NCBI GenBank assembly: GCA_013003535.1
Contig: JABDIY010000116.1
Coordinates: 1 to 64,000 of the forward strand
Length of the DNA: 64,000 bases
Direction: 5' to 3'
Source of the DNA: Acidimicrobiales bacterium
Lineage (GTDB): Bacteria; Actinomycetota; Acidimicrobiia; Acidimicrobiales; SZUA-35
Within the stretch, counting starts at the first letter, position 1. Each line of letters begins with the position of its first letter. Under the pieces are notes generated by a model. That model was given only the letters and a program-made list of their open reading frames with translations. It had not been told where the DNA came from and made no database searches. Shown here piece after piece: positions 9,170 through 20,195 of this stretch. Both the position numbers and the translations under genes were made by a program.

Positions 9170-11367
9170 CCCTCGATCGCCGATTCTCGGTATTGGGATG
9201 GTTAGCCGCGCTTCTGTTCTTTGTGCTGATCGGTCGACTGTGGTTCCTTCAGGTCATTTCCAGCCCGGAGCTCACCGAGGTTGCGGCTGGGAATCGGACC
9301 CGCGAGGTGGTGTCTGAGTCGCCTCGCGGTCAGATATTCGACACCAATGGCACGGTCATCGCCGGCCGACGCGAGTCGTTGGTCGTCACACTGGACTGGA
9401 GCGGGCTTCGCCATCTCTCGGAGGAGGATCGCCTCGCGGTGCTGGGCGAAGCAGGCCACGAGATGAACCTCGGGGGAGTCAAGATCAAGGTCGATCGGTT
9501 GGAGAGTGTCTATGAGCGGGCGAGCACCCGGTCGCTGCAACCAGTGATCGTGGCCGAGGACGTTTCTGCAGCACTGTGGGTGACCCTGCAAGAACGAGGG
9601 TTCCCGGGCATCAAGGCGGAGCGCCGTACGCTCAGGGTGTATCCCTTTCGGGAGGTGGCCTCGCACCTCATCGGCTATGTCGGATCTGTCCAGGACCAGG
9701 CCGAGGCCGACGAACTGAATGGTCTCGATGACCTCAAGCCCTATCGTCCGGGCGATGAAATCGGTCGTTCCGGCATCGAGGCCGAGTTCGATCGTGTGCT
9801 TCGCGGCACGCCCGAACGTTTACTCGTTGAAGTCAATGCCAGCAACGAGGTGGTACGAACAATCGAGGTGCTCCAGCCCGGCGAACCGGGCTCAGATGTT
9901 CATCTCACGATCGACATCCAACTGCAGGCCGCAGCCGAGCGAACTGTGCAGACAGAACTGTTGGAGGCTCAGCGCCGCGCCCCGTGCGAAGACTGCCCGG
10001 TGCACGAGGCTAACGCCGGCGCGATGGTGGTGCTGGATGCCACCGACGGGTCGTTGATCGCCGCCGCTTCCTATCCGGGGTTCGCTCCGGGGGAGTTCCT
10101 CTTCGGTATGACACAGGACCAGGCTGACTACCTCTTCCAGAGCGCCGACCAGCCTTTCGTGAATCGGGCGATCTCAGGTCTTTACGCCCCGGGCTCCACA
10201 TTCAAACCGTTTACGGCCTATGCCGGGATCACCTCGGGAGCCAGGGCGGTTGATGATGTCTGGTTGGACGAAGGTCAGTATCGCTTGACCTCATGTGAAG
10301 AGGCTGCCAGTCGTTGCGTGTTCAGAAACGCCGGATCCCAAATCCTCGGAGAGGTGGATCTCGTTGACGCCATCTCCCGATCGTCTGACACGTATTTCTA
10401 CTCTCTCGGAGAAGAACTCTGGCTCAACGTGGATGCGTTCGGCGTTACACCGGTCCAGGACGCTGCGGAGCTCTTCGGGTTCGGATCCAGTACGGGAGTA
10501 TCCATCCCGTCGGATCGGGCCGGTAGAGTCCCCACCCCCGAGCGCCGGCGCGCCGACCATCGGGACAACCCTGAGGCCTACCCCAACGAGGGCTGGTTTG
10601 CCGGCGACAACGTCAACCTTGCCATTGGACAGGGCGATCTCTTGGTCACGCCGCTACAGCTGGCCAACGCCTACGCCATGATCGGTAACGAGGGCGTGCG
10701 GTATGAACCACGGGTGGTGAAGTCCATCACAAACGGGGTGAGCGGCCGCGTGGCCAAGTCATTTGATCCATTGGTAAGCGTCGCGGCCCAGCTGGACCCG
10801 GTGGCAATGAATGCAATCAGGGTCGGCCTTGCTGGTGCCACCACCGAAGGCACGGCACGAACCGCCTTCGTGGGGTTCGACAGTCGCATTGGAGTTGCAG
10901 GAAAGACCGGCACCGCGCAGGTGGCGGGCAAGGCCGACTTCGCATTGTTCGCCGGGTACGCGCCAGTGGCCTCGCCGAGCTACGCCATCTCGGTGATTCT
11001 CGAACAATCCGGTTTCGGTGGCGAGGCTGCCGCACCGGCAGCTCGCACAATGTTCGACTACCTGTTCGAAGAGATCGACGTCCCCCTTCGGGAACCCTTT
11101 ACCGATCCCGAGCCCATCATTCTTGAACCCCTTCTTGACGAGCAAGGCAACGAGGTCAACGGCTATGGCGAACGCATCGATGCCGACGGGAACATCATGA
11201 CTCCGGAACAGGTTGCGGCGGCTGACGCTCTCCGGGCCGCGGAGGAATTGGCGGCCGCAGAGGCCGCTACTGCTCCTGCACCTGCCTCTGTCTCTGCTGC
11301 ACCGCCCGCTCCACCAGTGTCAGCGGCCTCCGCCGTGACCCCACCCCCTGCCGAGGTGACCCCATGA
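9166..11367 (+). CDS. mrdA: Penicillin-binding protein 2 (elongasome transpeptidase)
   Basis: Cross-links peptidoglycan during lateral growth, working with RodA. The 733-residue protein has one N-terminal membrane helix, a dimerisation/pedestal domain with the PRGQIFDTNG motif, and a transpeptidase domain with STFK (active Ser344), SSD at 406-408 and KTG at 580-582. The last 60 or so residues form an Ala/Pro-rich tail that is not part of the core enzyme. The ATG at 9166 overlaps the mreD stop (ATGA). An in-frame start at 9064 would lie inside mreD and is rejected. Confidence 0.95.
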   Translation: MTLDRRFSVLGWLAALLFFVLIGRLWFLQVISSPELTEVAAGNRTREVVSESPRGQIFDTNGTVIAGRRESLVVTLDWSGLRHLSEEDRLAVLGEAGHEMNLGGVKIKVDRLESVYERASTRSLQPVIVAEDVSAALWVTLQERGFPGIKAERRTLRVYPFREVASHLIGYVGSVQDQAEADELNGLDDLKPYRPGDEIGRSGIEAEFDRVLRGTPERLLVEVNASNEVVRTIEVLQPGEPGSDVHLTIDIQLQAAAERTVQTELLEAQRRAPCEDCPVHEANAGAMVVLDATDGSLIAAASYPGFAPGEFLFGMTQDQADYLFQSADQPFVNRAISGLYAPGSTFKPFTAYAGITSGARAVDDVWLDEGQYRLTSCEEAASRCVFRNAGSQILGEVDLVDAISRSSDTYFYSLGEELWLNVDAFGVTPVQDAAELFGFGSSTGVSIPSDRAGRVPTPERRRADHRDNPEAYPNEGWFAGDNVNLAIGQGDLLVTPLQLANAYAMIGNEGVRYEPRVVKSITNGVSGRVAKSFDPLVSVAAQLDPVAMNAIRVGLAGATTEGTARTAFVGFDSRIGVAGKTGTAQVAGKADFALFAGYAPVASPSYAISVILEQSGFGGEAAAPAARTMFDYLFEEIDVPLREPFTDPEPIILEPLLDEQGNEVNGYGERIDADGNIMTPEQVAAADALRAAEELAAAEAATAPAPASVSAAPPAPPVSAASAVTPPPAEVTP

Positions 11368-12608
11368 AGGATGCATTGAATCGCCATCCATCCGTTCAAT
11401 TCTTTCGCCAGCTCGACCTGATCATGGTAGGAAGCGCGTTGGCGCTCCTCGTCATTGGACTCGGTGCAATCGCCAGTACCACCGGCGCCAGCGGAGGGTC
11501 CACTGGGTTTCTGCTTCGGCAGGTGGTGTTCTTCTCCGTGGGCGCAGTCGTGTTCACAATTGTGGCCTCCACCGATTATCAGAGATTGCGCACATTGGTT
11601 CCGGTGGGAATCGGACTCACCATTGTGGTTCTGTTGGCGGTCCTCGGACCGTTCGGTTCAACGGTGAACGGAACCAGAGGGTGGATCCGGTTCGGGCCGT
11701 TTTCGGTCCAGCCAGCGGAGTTCGCCAAGCTGGCGGTGATCGCCGGATTGGCTGCGGCGCTGAGTCGACCGTTAGGGAAGCGGTTCCAGCGAATGGGCAA
11801 TCCGGCGAAGGATCCAAGACGAATCATGGGTGCGCTGGTGCTGCTTGGGGTGATCATGGTGCTTGTCCTGGCCGAGGGAGAAACGGGTTCCGTGCTGGTC
11901 TACTGCATGGTGGCAATGGCGATTTTCTTCATCGCCGAAGCACCGCCGCGGCTGCTCGGGCTTCTTGTGGTCTCAGGCATGCTGGCCTTCGCTCTGGCCT
12001 TCAGCAGCGGTTTGCTCGGTGACCACGTGGCCGACCGGTTCACCTCCTTCCTGGATGCAGATGCCGACCCCCGCGGGGCGGGCTACAACCAAATCCAATC
12101 CGTGACCGCCATCGGGTCGGGCGGGCTTTTGGGCCAAGGGGTTTTTCAGGGTCCACAAACGCAGTTCGGTTTCCTGCCCGAAAAACAGACCGACTTCATC
12201 TTTGCTGCGGTCGGGGAGGAGACCGGCTTTTTGGGGGTTGTTGTGGTGCTTTCCCTCTATGGGCTTCTGTTGAAGCGGACGTTTCTCGTAGCTCGCGCCG
12301 CGTCTGATCGTTTCGGACAGCTGCTGGTCATCGGTGTCTTTGCCATGATTCTGGTACAGGTGGTGCAGAACGTCGGGATGACCATTCGGGTCCTCCCGAT
12401 CACCGGCATTCCATTGCCCCTGGTGTCATATGGCGGAAGTTCCCTGCTCACTACGCTGATCGCACTGGGATTGGTGCAGAGTGTGAAAGCCCACACACCC
12501 CGATCCGCACCGGGTGACGGTTCTTTGGTTCCTCCCGTCCTTGATCTGCGCCAGTCCGGCCCGGTCCCTGAGCTTGAACCCGACGCCGCTACCATTGGAC
12601 CACAATGA
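11364..12608 (+). CDS. rodA: RodA, SEDS-family peptidoglycan glycosyltransferase
   Basis: Polymerises lipid II into glycan strands alongside PBP2. The 414-residue protein has about ten membrane segments and SEDS-family landmarks: the GTRGWIRFGPFSVQPAEFAK stretch, the DADADPRGAGYNQIQS loop and the closing PLVSYGGSS motif. It could be mistaken for FtsW, but its coupling to mrdA (ATGA overlap at 11364) supports RodA. The region after the stop is a non-coding leader rather than another operon gene. Confidence 0.93.
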   Translation: MKDALNRHPSVQFFRQLDLIMVGSALALLVIGLGAIASTTGASGGSTGFLLRQVVFFSVGAVVFTIVASTDYQRLRTLVPVGIGLTIVVLLAVLGPFGSTVNGTRGWIRFGPFSVQPAEFAKLAVIAGLAAALSRPLGKRFQRMGNPAKDPRRIMGALVLLGVIMVLVLAEGETGSVLVYCMVAMAIFFIAEAPPRLLGLLVVSGMLAFALAFSSGLLGDHVADRFTSFLDADADPRGAGYNQIQSVTAIGSGGLLGQGVFQGPQTQFGFLPEKQTDFIFAAVGEETGFLGVVVVLSLYGLLLKRTFLVARAASDRFGQLLVIGVFAMILVQVVQNVGMTIRVLPITGIPLPLVSYGGSSLLTTLIALGLVQSVKAHTPRSAPGDGSLVPPVLDLRQSGPVPELEPDAATIGPQ

Positions 12609-13030
12609 GTAACAGAACATCCCTCGACGTCACGCCGCCTGCTCCGGTAGACGTCGAGATCTCCTCGAACGCCGGGGGCGTACTAGCGTCCACACGGCCG
12701 AGGAGCCTCGCGGTCAGGGCGGCAGCTGCTGCCCTGGCGGGGAAGATCGGGACCTTTGTCCCGAACTATTGGGTCTTCGGGCTCTCAAACCGAGCAGTAT
12801 CGACCCATCCGAGAGTCGTCAGCCTGTCGTTCCCATCGGGAGCTGACGGCCGGCACAAATCGGAATCGGCTGCGGTCCGCCTTGCACAGCTCTCACTCAG
12901 AGTCGCCAGGCCGATCGGGCGGAGGGGTTGGCCTACACAATTGGACGATGATCGATCGCCGTACGCCGGACTGGCTGCTGCGGTCGAGTTGCACCCTCGG
13001 TGGTGCGCATCATGAGAAGGGAAACTGCCC
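12609..13030 (+). other. 422-base rodA-rne intergenic region with hairpin-rich leader
   Basis: No convincing gene is seen here. One frame is open from an ATG overlapping the rodA stop (12605-13015, 136 codons), but its product is Arg/Ala-rich and resembles nothing known. Three perfect inverted repeats follow one another: 12661-12667 with 12699-12705 (7 bp), 12715-12720 with 12731-12736 (6 bp), and 12747-12753 with 12758-12764 (7 bp, 4-base loop). This looks like a folded 5' leader for the RNase gene. A GAAGGGAAA stretch precedes the rne ATG. Confidence 0.4.
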
Positions 13031-14758
13031 ATGTCCGAAATCTCGGACCAGACACCGTCGCTGCGGCCCAAAATGCCGCCGCCAGTGGCCAAGAAATCAA
13101 ACGAAAACGACAGCGATTCCAGCTCCTCTGAGCAGTCGCAGACCAAGAACAAGTCGTCCCGCCGGGGAAACCGGGGAGGCGGCAACAGCGGCCAGTCAAA
13201 GAGTTCCAAATCCGCTTCGGAGGCTCCAGCCAAAGACCAGTCGCGGGAGAACCGCAGTGGCGGTAGCGGTGACTCTGCTGGCGATGCTGGATCACCGGGG
13301 TCGAAGAGCCAAAAACGTCGGGGCCGTCGACGTCGCAACAAGAAGCCCAATAACCGTCCCGTCGAGGCGATTGTCGGTGATGCAATCGAGTTAGATGAAG
13401 CACAGCTCGAAGCTCGTCGCGGCGAGTCCCGCAACGGCGAGCCATTGGGCCGCTATTCGATGATCGTTTCCAAACGACCCGACGGCGCCCACATCGCAAT
13501 CCTGGAGGGCCGAAACCTCATCGAGTACTACGTGTCTCGGCCCAACGACGACGAATTTCAGATCCACGGGAACATCTATCTCGGCAAGGTGAAAAACATT
13601 CTGCCTGGAATGGAAGCCGCATTCGTCGACATCGGCACGCCGAAGAATGCCGTCATCTATCGCGGCGATGTGGCGATCGGCGCCGAGGACACCGACGCCA
13701 AACCGGTTCGGCGCAAGGACAAGCCCAAAATTGAAGATGCCTTGCACAACGGACAGCAGGTGATCTGTCAGGTGAGCAAGAACCCGATCGCCCACAAAGG
13801 CGCTCGGCTCACCACCGAGGTTTCGTTACCAGGCCGCTTTGTTGTTCTCGTGCCCAATTCCAATACCTATGGCATCTCGAAACGGCTCCCCGACAAGGAA
13901 CGAAAACGGCTTCGTCAAATTCTTGATCGGGTCAAGCCCAAGGAGCACGGCGTCATCGTCCGGACTGCAGCTGAGAACATCACCGCCGCAGAGATCGAAC
14001 GTGACGTCTTGGCGCTCGCGGAGCAATGGAAACAAATCGAGGCGTTGGCCAAGCGCTCCAATCGGCCAACCAAGCTCTACCAGGAACCAGAGTTGTCCAC
14101 CCGGGTGATCCGTGAAGAGTTCAACAAGGACTATCGGGCGGTCTTGATCGACCATCCTGAGATGTTTGCCGATGTCAAGGATTATGTGGAGTCGATCACG
14201 CCGGCGCTCGCCGAGCGAGTGAAACATTACGACCTCACAACAGAAGCGCTTCCTCTGTTCGAGCGATACCACGTGCACGAACAGCTGCATAAAGCGCTGG
14301 AGCGGTCGGTATGGCTTCCTTCGGGCGGTTCGCTGGTGATCGAGAGCACCGAGGCGCTCTGGGTGATCGACGTCAACACAGGAAAGAACGTTGGCTCGTC
14401 TTCGCTCGAGGAGACCGTCTTCCACAACAACATGGAAGCGGCGGTCGAGATCGCCCGCCAGGTTCGCCTGCGCGACATGGGCGGCATCATCGTGATCGAC
14501 TTCGTGGACATGGAGGACCGCAAGAATCGCGAGGAAGTGATCAACACATTCCGGCAAGCGTTGCGCCGAGACAAGACTCGCACCCAGGTGTTCGACATTT
14601 CCGAACTCGGCCTGGCCCAAATGACCCGCAAACGAATCGGGGAGGGCCTGGTTGAGTCCCTCAGCGAGAAGTGTGTGCATTGTGAGGGCCGGGGCCTCAT
14701 CGTGGATCCCAGCGCCACCGCGTCCGAGAGCGTTTCGTCCAAAGGTGGCCGCAAGTAA
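13031..14758 (+). CDS. rne: Ribonuclease E/G family endoribonuclease
   Basis: Cuts single-stranded RNA in mRNA decay and rRNA processing. The 575-residue protein begins with about 110 disordered Ser/Gly/basic residues, followed by the S1 domain (near IYLGKVKNILPGMEAAFVDI) and the catalytic domain. Metal-binding aspartates are Asp447 (VIDVNTGK) and Asp490 (VIDFVDMEDRKNR), and the zinc-link cysteines (CVHC) begin at 548. The spacings of 43 and 58 residues equal those of E. coli RNase E. No long C-terminal degradosome scaffold is present, so it is intermediate between RNases E and G. It is followed by rplU-rpmA, a frequent actinobacterial order. Confidence 0.93.
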   Translation: MSEISDQTPSLRPKMPPPVAKKSNENDSDSSSSEQSQTKNKSSRRGNRGGGNSGQSKSSKSASEAPAKDQSRENRSGGSGDSAGDAGSPGSKSQKRRGRRRRNKKPNNRPVEAIVGDAIELDEAQLEARRGESRNGEPLGRYSMIVSKRPDGAHIAILEGRNLIEYYVSRPNDDEFQIHGNIYLGKVKNILPGMEAAFVDIGTPKNAVIYRGDVAIGAEDTDAKPVRRKDKPKIEDALHNGQQVICQVSKNPIAHKGARLTTEVSLPGRFVVLVPNSNTYGISKRLPDKERKRLRQILDRVKPKEHGVIVRTAAENITAAEIERDVLALAEQWKQIEALAKRSNRPTKLYQEPELSTRVIREEFNKDYRAVLIDHPEMFADVKDYVESITPALAERVKHYDLTTEALPLFERYHVHEQLHKALERSVWLPSGGSLVIESTEALWVIDVNTGKNVGSSSLEETVFHNNMEAAVEIARQVRLRDMGGIIVIDFVDMEDRKNREEVINTFRQALRRDKTRTQVFDISELGLAQMTRKRIGEGLVESLSEKCVHCEGRGLIVDPSATASESVSSKGGRK

Positions 14759-14795
14759 CTGGTGCTCCACGACGCCATTTCGTCTGTGACCTCGC

Positions 14796-14801
14796 TACAC
14801 T
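14796..14801 (+). promoter_or_regulatory. -10 box close to the rplU start
   Basis: TACACT lies 10 bases before the rplU ATG, so a transcript from it would have almost no leader. No ribosome binding site is visible before rplU, and an upstream -35 is not clear. Confidence 0.4.
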
Positions 14802-14811
14802 TGTTGCTCTT

Positions 14812-15120
14812 ATGTACGCAGTTATCGCCACCGGTGGCAAACAGTACCGGGTGACCGAAGGTCAGCAATTGGCCGTGGAGCTTCTCGGAGAAGAAGGGTC
14901 CAAGGTCGATCTGCGGCCGGTGCTTGTGGTAAACGGCGACACCGTCCTCGCCACACCAGATCAGCTGGCCAAGGCCTCGGTTTCCGCCACGGTGATCGGC
15001 GACATGCGCGGCAAGAAGATCAACGGTTTCACGTACAAGAACAAGACCAATCAGCGGAGGCGTTACGGCCACCGCCAGAATCTCTCGACCATCGAGATCA
15101 CCAAGATCAAGGGGGCCTGA
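14812..15120 (+). CDS. rplU: Large ribosomal subunit protein bL21
   Basis: A 102-residue 23S rRNA-binding protein of normal length. It starts [18 protein letters not shown] and ends with the typical basic motif ([15 protein letters not shown]) followed by the ITKIKGA terminus. It is followed after one base by rpmA, the near-universal bL21-bL27 pair. Confidence 0.97.
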   Translation: MYAVIATGGKQYRVTEGQQLAVELLGEEGSKVDLRPVLVVNGDTVLATPDQLAKASVSATVIGDMRGKKINGFTYKNKTNQRRRYGHRQNLSTIEITKIKGA

Positions 15121-15121
15121 C

Positions 15122-15379
15122 ATGTCAAAGACCAAAGGTGGAGGCTCCACCAGAAACGGGCGTGACTCCAACGCCCAACGGCTCGGTGTCAAGGTGTACG
15201 ACGGCACCGAGGTGAGTTCCGGTTCCATCATCGTTCGGCAACGGGGCTCCAAGTTTCATCCCGGTGTGAACGTCGGCAAAGGTGGCGACGACACGCTCTT
15301 TGCCACCTCCGATGGCACAGTGAAATTCGGGTTCCGAAAGGGCCGACGTCTGGTCGACGTCATCACCAACGCTGATTAG
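15122..15379 (+). CDS. rpmA: Large ribosomal subunit protein bL27
   Basis: An 85-residue protein whose N-terminus reaches the peptidyl transferase centre. It shows the conserved [21 protein letters not shown] start and the [10 protein letters not shown] motif. It has no Firmicutes-type cleavable N-terminal extension. GGGGG 7 bases before the ATG can act as a ribosome site. Confidence 0.97.
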   Translation: MSKTKGGGSTRNGRDSNAQRLGVKVYDGTEVSSGSIIVRQRGSKFHPGVNVGKGGDDTLFATSDGTVKFGFRKGRRLVDVITNAD

Positions 15380-15474
15380 AGCAGGTACTTCCGCCAGAAT
15401 CCGCCCCTGTGGGTAATCTGCCCCGATCTTCCCCCTTTGTTCAGGTGAGGTCCATCGCGTGCCGATAGAAGGGG

Positions 15475-16185
15475 ATGCCAACTCCTGACCAGGAGAAATC
15501 TGGACGCGAGCGCGGTACCACCCTTACGGAGGCCGCGCTTGTCAGTTTGCCGTTCTTCTTGATTCTCTTTGGCATTCTCGAAATGGGCTTCCTGTTTCGG
15601 AACTACCTAACAACTGCCAACACTGCCGGCGAAGCGTCTCGAGCCGCATCGGTATTCGGATCCGCGGAGGATGCGGATTACCAGATCATGCGGAGTGCGG
15701 AACATGGGATCGCCGCGATGGGTCTCGAGAACCTCGAGATGATGGTGGTCTTTCGGGCTGATGGCCCCAGTGCTGTCGTCCCTCCTTCCTGTGTCACCTC
15801 GGGCAGCCAGACCCGAACCACCCCGGCCGCGAACAACACCGACGATGAGACCCACCCCGCAGCGGACGGCACGGCGGAGTGCAATGTCTATCTCCCGGGA
15901 GATTTCGCTCTCACCCTGATCGATGACCCCGACGGTGATGGGATCGGCCCGCCAACAGGAAATTTCGGATGCTTCACCAACTTCAGTGCTGATCGTCACT
16001 GGTGTCCGCTGGTTCGTGATGATGCGATCTCTGGATCAGCGGACCCCACGCTCGGTCCCGGTGACGGCACCGACTATGTCGGGATCTACGTCCAGGTGAA
16101 TCACAGGTTCCTCACCGGGTTCTTTCAATCGACCACGACCCTGACGTCGACCAAGATCGTCCGGATAGAACCGGAGCGCAACTGA
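15475..16185 (+). CDS. TadE-like pseudopilin, first of pair
   Basis: A 236-residue protein with the TadE layout. A short charged leader ends RERG, then TTLTEAALVSLPFFLILFGILEMGFLF forms a membrane helix with Glu at +5, which fits a prepilin-peptidase (TadV-like) site. The remainder is an exported domain with two cysteines and acidic loops that may bind calcium (DDPDGDGIGPP). The family makes minor pilins of Tad/Flp pili. It overlaps the next TadE-like gene (TGATG). No Tad ATPase or secretin is in the window. It lies between ribosomal protein genes and obgE. Confidence 0.75.
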   Translation: MPTPDQEKSGRERGTTLTEAALVSLPFFLILFGILEMGFLFRNYLTTANTAGEASRAASVFGSAEDADYQIMRSAEHGIAAMGLENLEMMVVFRADGPSAVVPPSCVTSGSQTRTTPAANNTDDETHPAADGTAECNVYLPGDFALTLIDDPDGDGIGPPTGNFGCFTNFSADRHWCPLVRDDAISGSADPTLGPGDGTDYVGIYVQVNHRFLTGFFQSTTTLTSTKIVRIEPERN

Positions 16186-16874
16186 TGGCAGAGTCACAAG
16201 TCCCTAGGCGTCGCGAACGAGGCGCAGCGCTCCTGGAATTGGCCATGGTCGCCTTGCCATTGATGACCATCGTCCTCGGGATCATCGAAGTGGGTGGAGC
16301 GTGGAAAGACAAATCGTCCGCAGTGCAGGCCTCCCGCCAGGGGGCTCGGGTGGTGACGTCGTCCAGTGTCGCCAACCCCGACAACGGGATCTATCTCGCG
16401 GACCAACAAGCACTCTTGGCGGTGCTCGCCGGCCTCCCCAACGGCGTCAACAGCGGAGGAGCCATTCCGGTGGTTCGGAAGGTCATCATCTTCGACGCAT
16501 CGATCACCGACGCCGAGCTGGACCAATGCAAGGACCTCGGAGAGTCCGGGGTGGAGATCCATGAGCTTCCGCGAGACAACAACGATGGGCTCGGCGTTGG
16601 CGGCCACTGCAACGTTTACCTCGCCGGGAATGACCCCAACAAGAATTCGTTGGACCAGACCGAGATCGAAGACAGCTCCAATTTCGGTGGTAACGGCGGC
16701 GATTGGGATCGGAAGTTCGATCCTGACAGCGATAGGAGTGGCACGGTTGGTAGCGCCACCGAGATCGGTGTCTACGTCGAGCTGTTTCGCCCCTACATCA
16801 CGGGCCTCATTCCGGGAGAGGGAATGAAGGTATCGGGGTACACCGTGATGCAAGTGGAGCCCGCCGGGCTCTAG
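16185..16874 (+). CDS. TadE-like pseudopilin, second of pair
   Basis: A 229-residue protein, leader MAESQVPRRRERG then AALLELAMVALPLMTIVLGIIEVG with Glu at +5, again a class III signal. The exported part has two cysteines and an Asp/Asn/Gly-rich stretch (DNNDGLGVGG, DPDSDRSGTVGS) that may bind metal. Its start codon overlaps the stop of the first TadE gene, so the two are translated together and may form a heteromeric tip complex. That inference comes from the TadE/TadF pairs of known Tad systems. Confidence 0.75.
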   Translation: MAESQVPRRRERGAALLELAMVALPLMTIVLGIIEVGGAWKDKSSAVQASRQGARVVTSSSVANPDNGIYLADQQALLAVLAGLPNGVNSGGAIPVVRKVIIFDASITDAELDQCKDLGESGVEIHELPRDNNDGLGVGGHCNVYLAGNDPNKNSLDQTEIEDSSNFGGNGGDWDRKFDPDSDRSGTVGSATEIGVYVELFRPYITGLIPGEGMKVSGYTVMQVEPAGL

Positions 16875-16884
16875 GCAAACGTGA

Positions 16885-19265
<2,381 letters not shown>

Positions 19266-19318
19266 ATGCGCTGCATTCGGCTCTGCCGGCATCGGTCGCA
19301 GTGGGCTGGCAATCCCAC

Positions 19319-19324
19319 TACGCT
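19319..19324 (+). promoter_or_regulatory. Leaderless -10 box of pspA
   Basis: TACGCT ends 6 bases before the ATG at 19331. The same hexamer at the same spacing precedes galU and moaA. No ribosome binding site is seen. Confidence 0.5.
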
Positions 19325-19330
19325 CAGAAG

Positions 19331-20119
19331 ATGATCAAGCTTTTCAAGCGCATGTGGCGCTACATGACCGCCCGCGGAAATGCAGCGTTTAATGACGCCG
19401 CCGATCCGAAGATCCAGCTGGAACAGGCTATTCAGGAGGCTCAGGAGCAGCATCGGCGCCTGAAAGAGCAGGCGGCCAATGTGATCGCCAACCAGAAGCA
19501 GACCGAGATCCGGCTCAACCGCACCATGGAGGAGTACGAAAAAGTTGGCAAGAACGCCCGTCAGGCGATTCTCATGGCCGACGATGCTTCCAAGCGCGGC
19601 GACCAGGCGAAGCTCACCGAGTACACCAGCGCCGCCGAGGCCTTCGCCAACCGGATGGTGGCCTTGGAGACCGAGGTAGAGGACCTCAAGGCCCTTCATC
19701 TGCAGGCATCACAGGCCGCCGATCAGGCCAAGTCTGCGGTCAATCAGAACAGCAATGCGCTCCAGAAGAAGCTCGCCGAGCGTCAGAAGCTTCTGAGTCA
19801 GCTTGATCAGGCCAAGATGCAGGAGCAGCTCAACAAGGCTATGACCTCCCTTTCGGAGACCGTTGGCGACGAAGTTCCGAGTTTCGACGAGGTCCGAGCC
19901 AAGGTGGAGCTGCGCTACGCCAAGGCCAAGGGTGCCTCCGAACTCAACGAAGCGTCGGTCGAGGGCCGCATGCTAGAGGTTGAGCAAGCATCAATGAATG
20001 TGGAGGCACAGAGCCGTCTGAACGAACTCCGAGCCCAGCTTGGTATCGAGAGTTCTGCCAGCACCGCCCCCGCTCAGGTCGCCACCGAGACGGCCGAACC
20101 CACGACGGCCGAAGGTTAA
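19331..20119 (+). CDS. pspA: PspA/IM30 family membrane-stress protein
   Basis: About 262 residues, almost entirely long charged helices as in phage-shock protein A and Vipp1, peripheral ESCRT-III-like proteins that protect the inner membrane. The N-terminus MIKLFKRMWRYMTARGNAA is the amphipathic membrane helix, followed by DAADPKIQLEQAIQEAQEQHRRL, typical of the family. The last 25 residues are an Ala/Thr/Glu-rich tail. An in-frame ATG at 19301 would overlap the proposed -10 box. The gene is single, with its own promoter and a terminator just downstream. Confidence 0.92.
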   Translation: MIKLFKRMWRYMTARGNAAFNDAADPKIQLEQAIQEAQEQHRRLKEQAANVIANQKQTEIRLNRTMEEYEKVGKNARQAILMADDASKRGDQAKLTEYTSAAEAFANRMVALETEVEDLKALHLQASQAADQAKSAVNQNSNALQKKLAERQKLLSQLDQAKMQEQLNKAMTSLSETVGDEVPSFDEVRAKVELRYAKAKGASELNEASVEGRMLEVEQASMNVEAQSRLNELRAQLGIESSASTAPAQVATETAEPTTAEG

Positions 20120-20161
20120 AGCGCAGCAACTCAAGCACCGAAGCGCAGCATTCAAACACTG

Positions 20162-20194
20162 ACGGCCCGCTTCGGCGGGCCGTTTATTGTTTTC
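20162..20194 (+). terminator. Rho-independent terminator of pspA
   Basis: A perfect 9-bp stem (ACGGCCCGC with GCGGGCCGT) closed by a TTCG tetraloop is followed by TTATTGTTTT. It lies between the converging pspA and murJ. The T run fits plus-strand termination; on the minus strand the run is poor. Confidence 0.88.
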
Positions 20195-20195
20195 C

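Noticed and set aside
12605-13015. 136-codon frame overlapping the rodA stop by four bases
   Set aside because: The ATGA overlap is attractive, but the product is Arg/Ala-rich with no recognisable domain, and its DNA is full of hairpins that fit a non-coding rne leader better.
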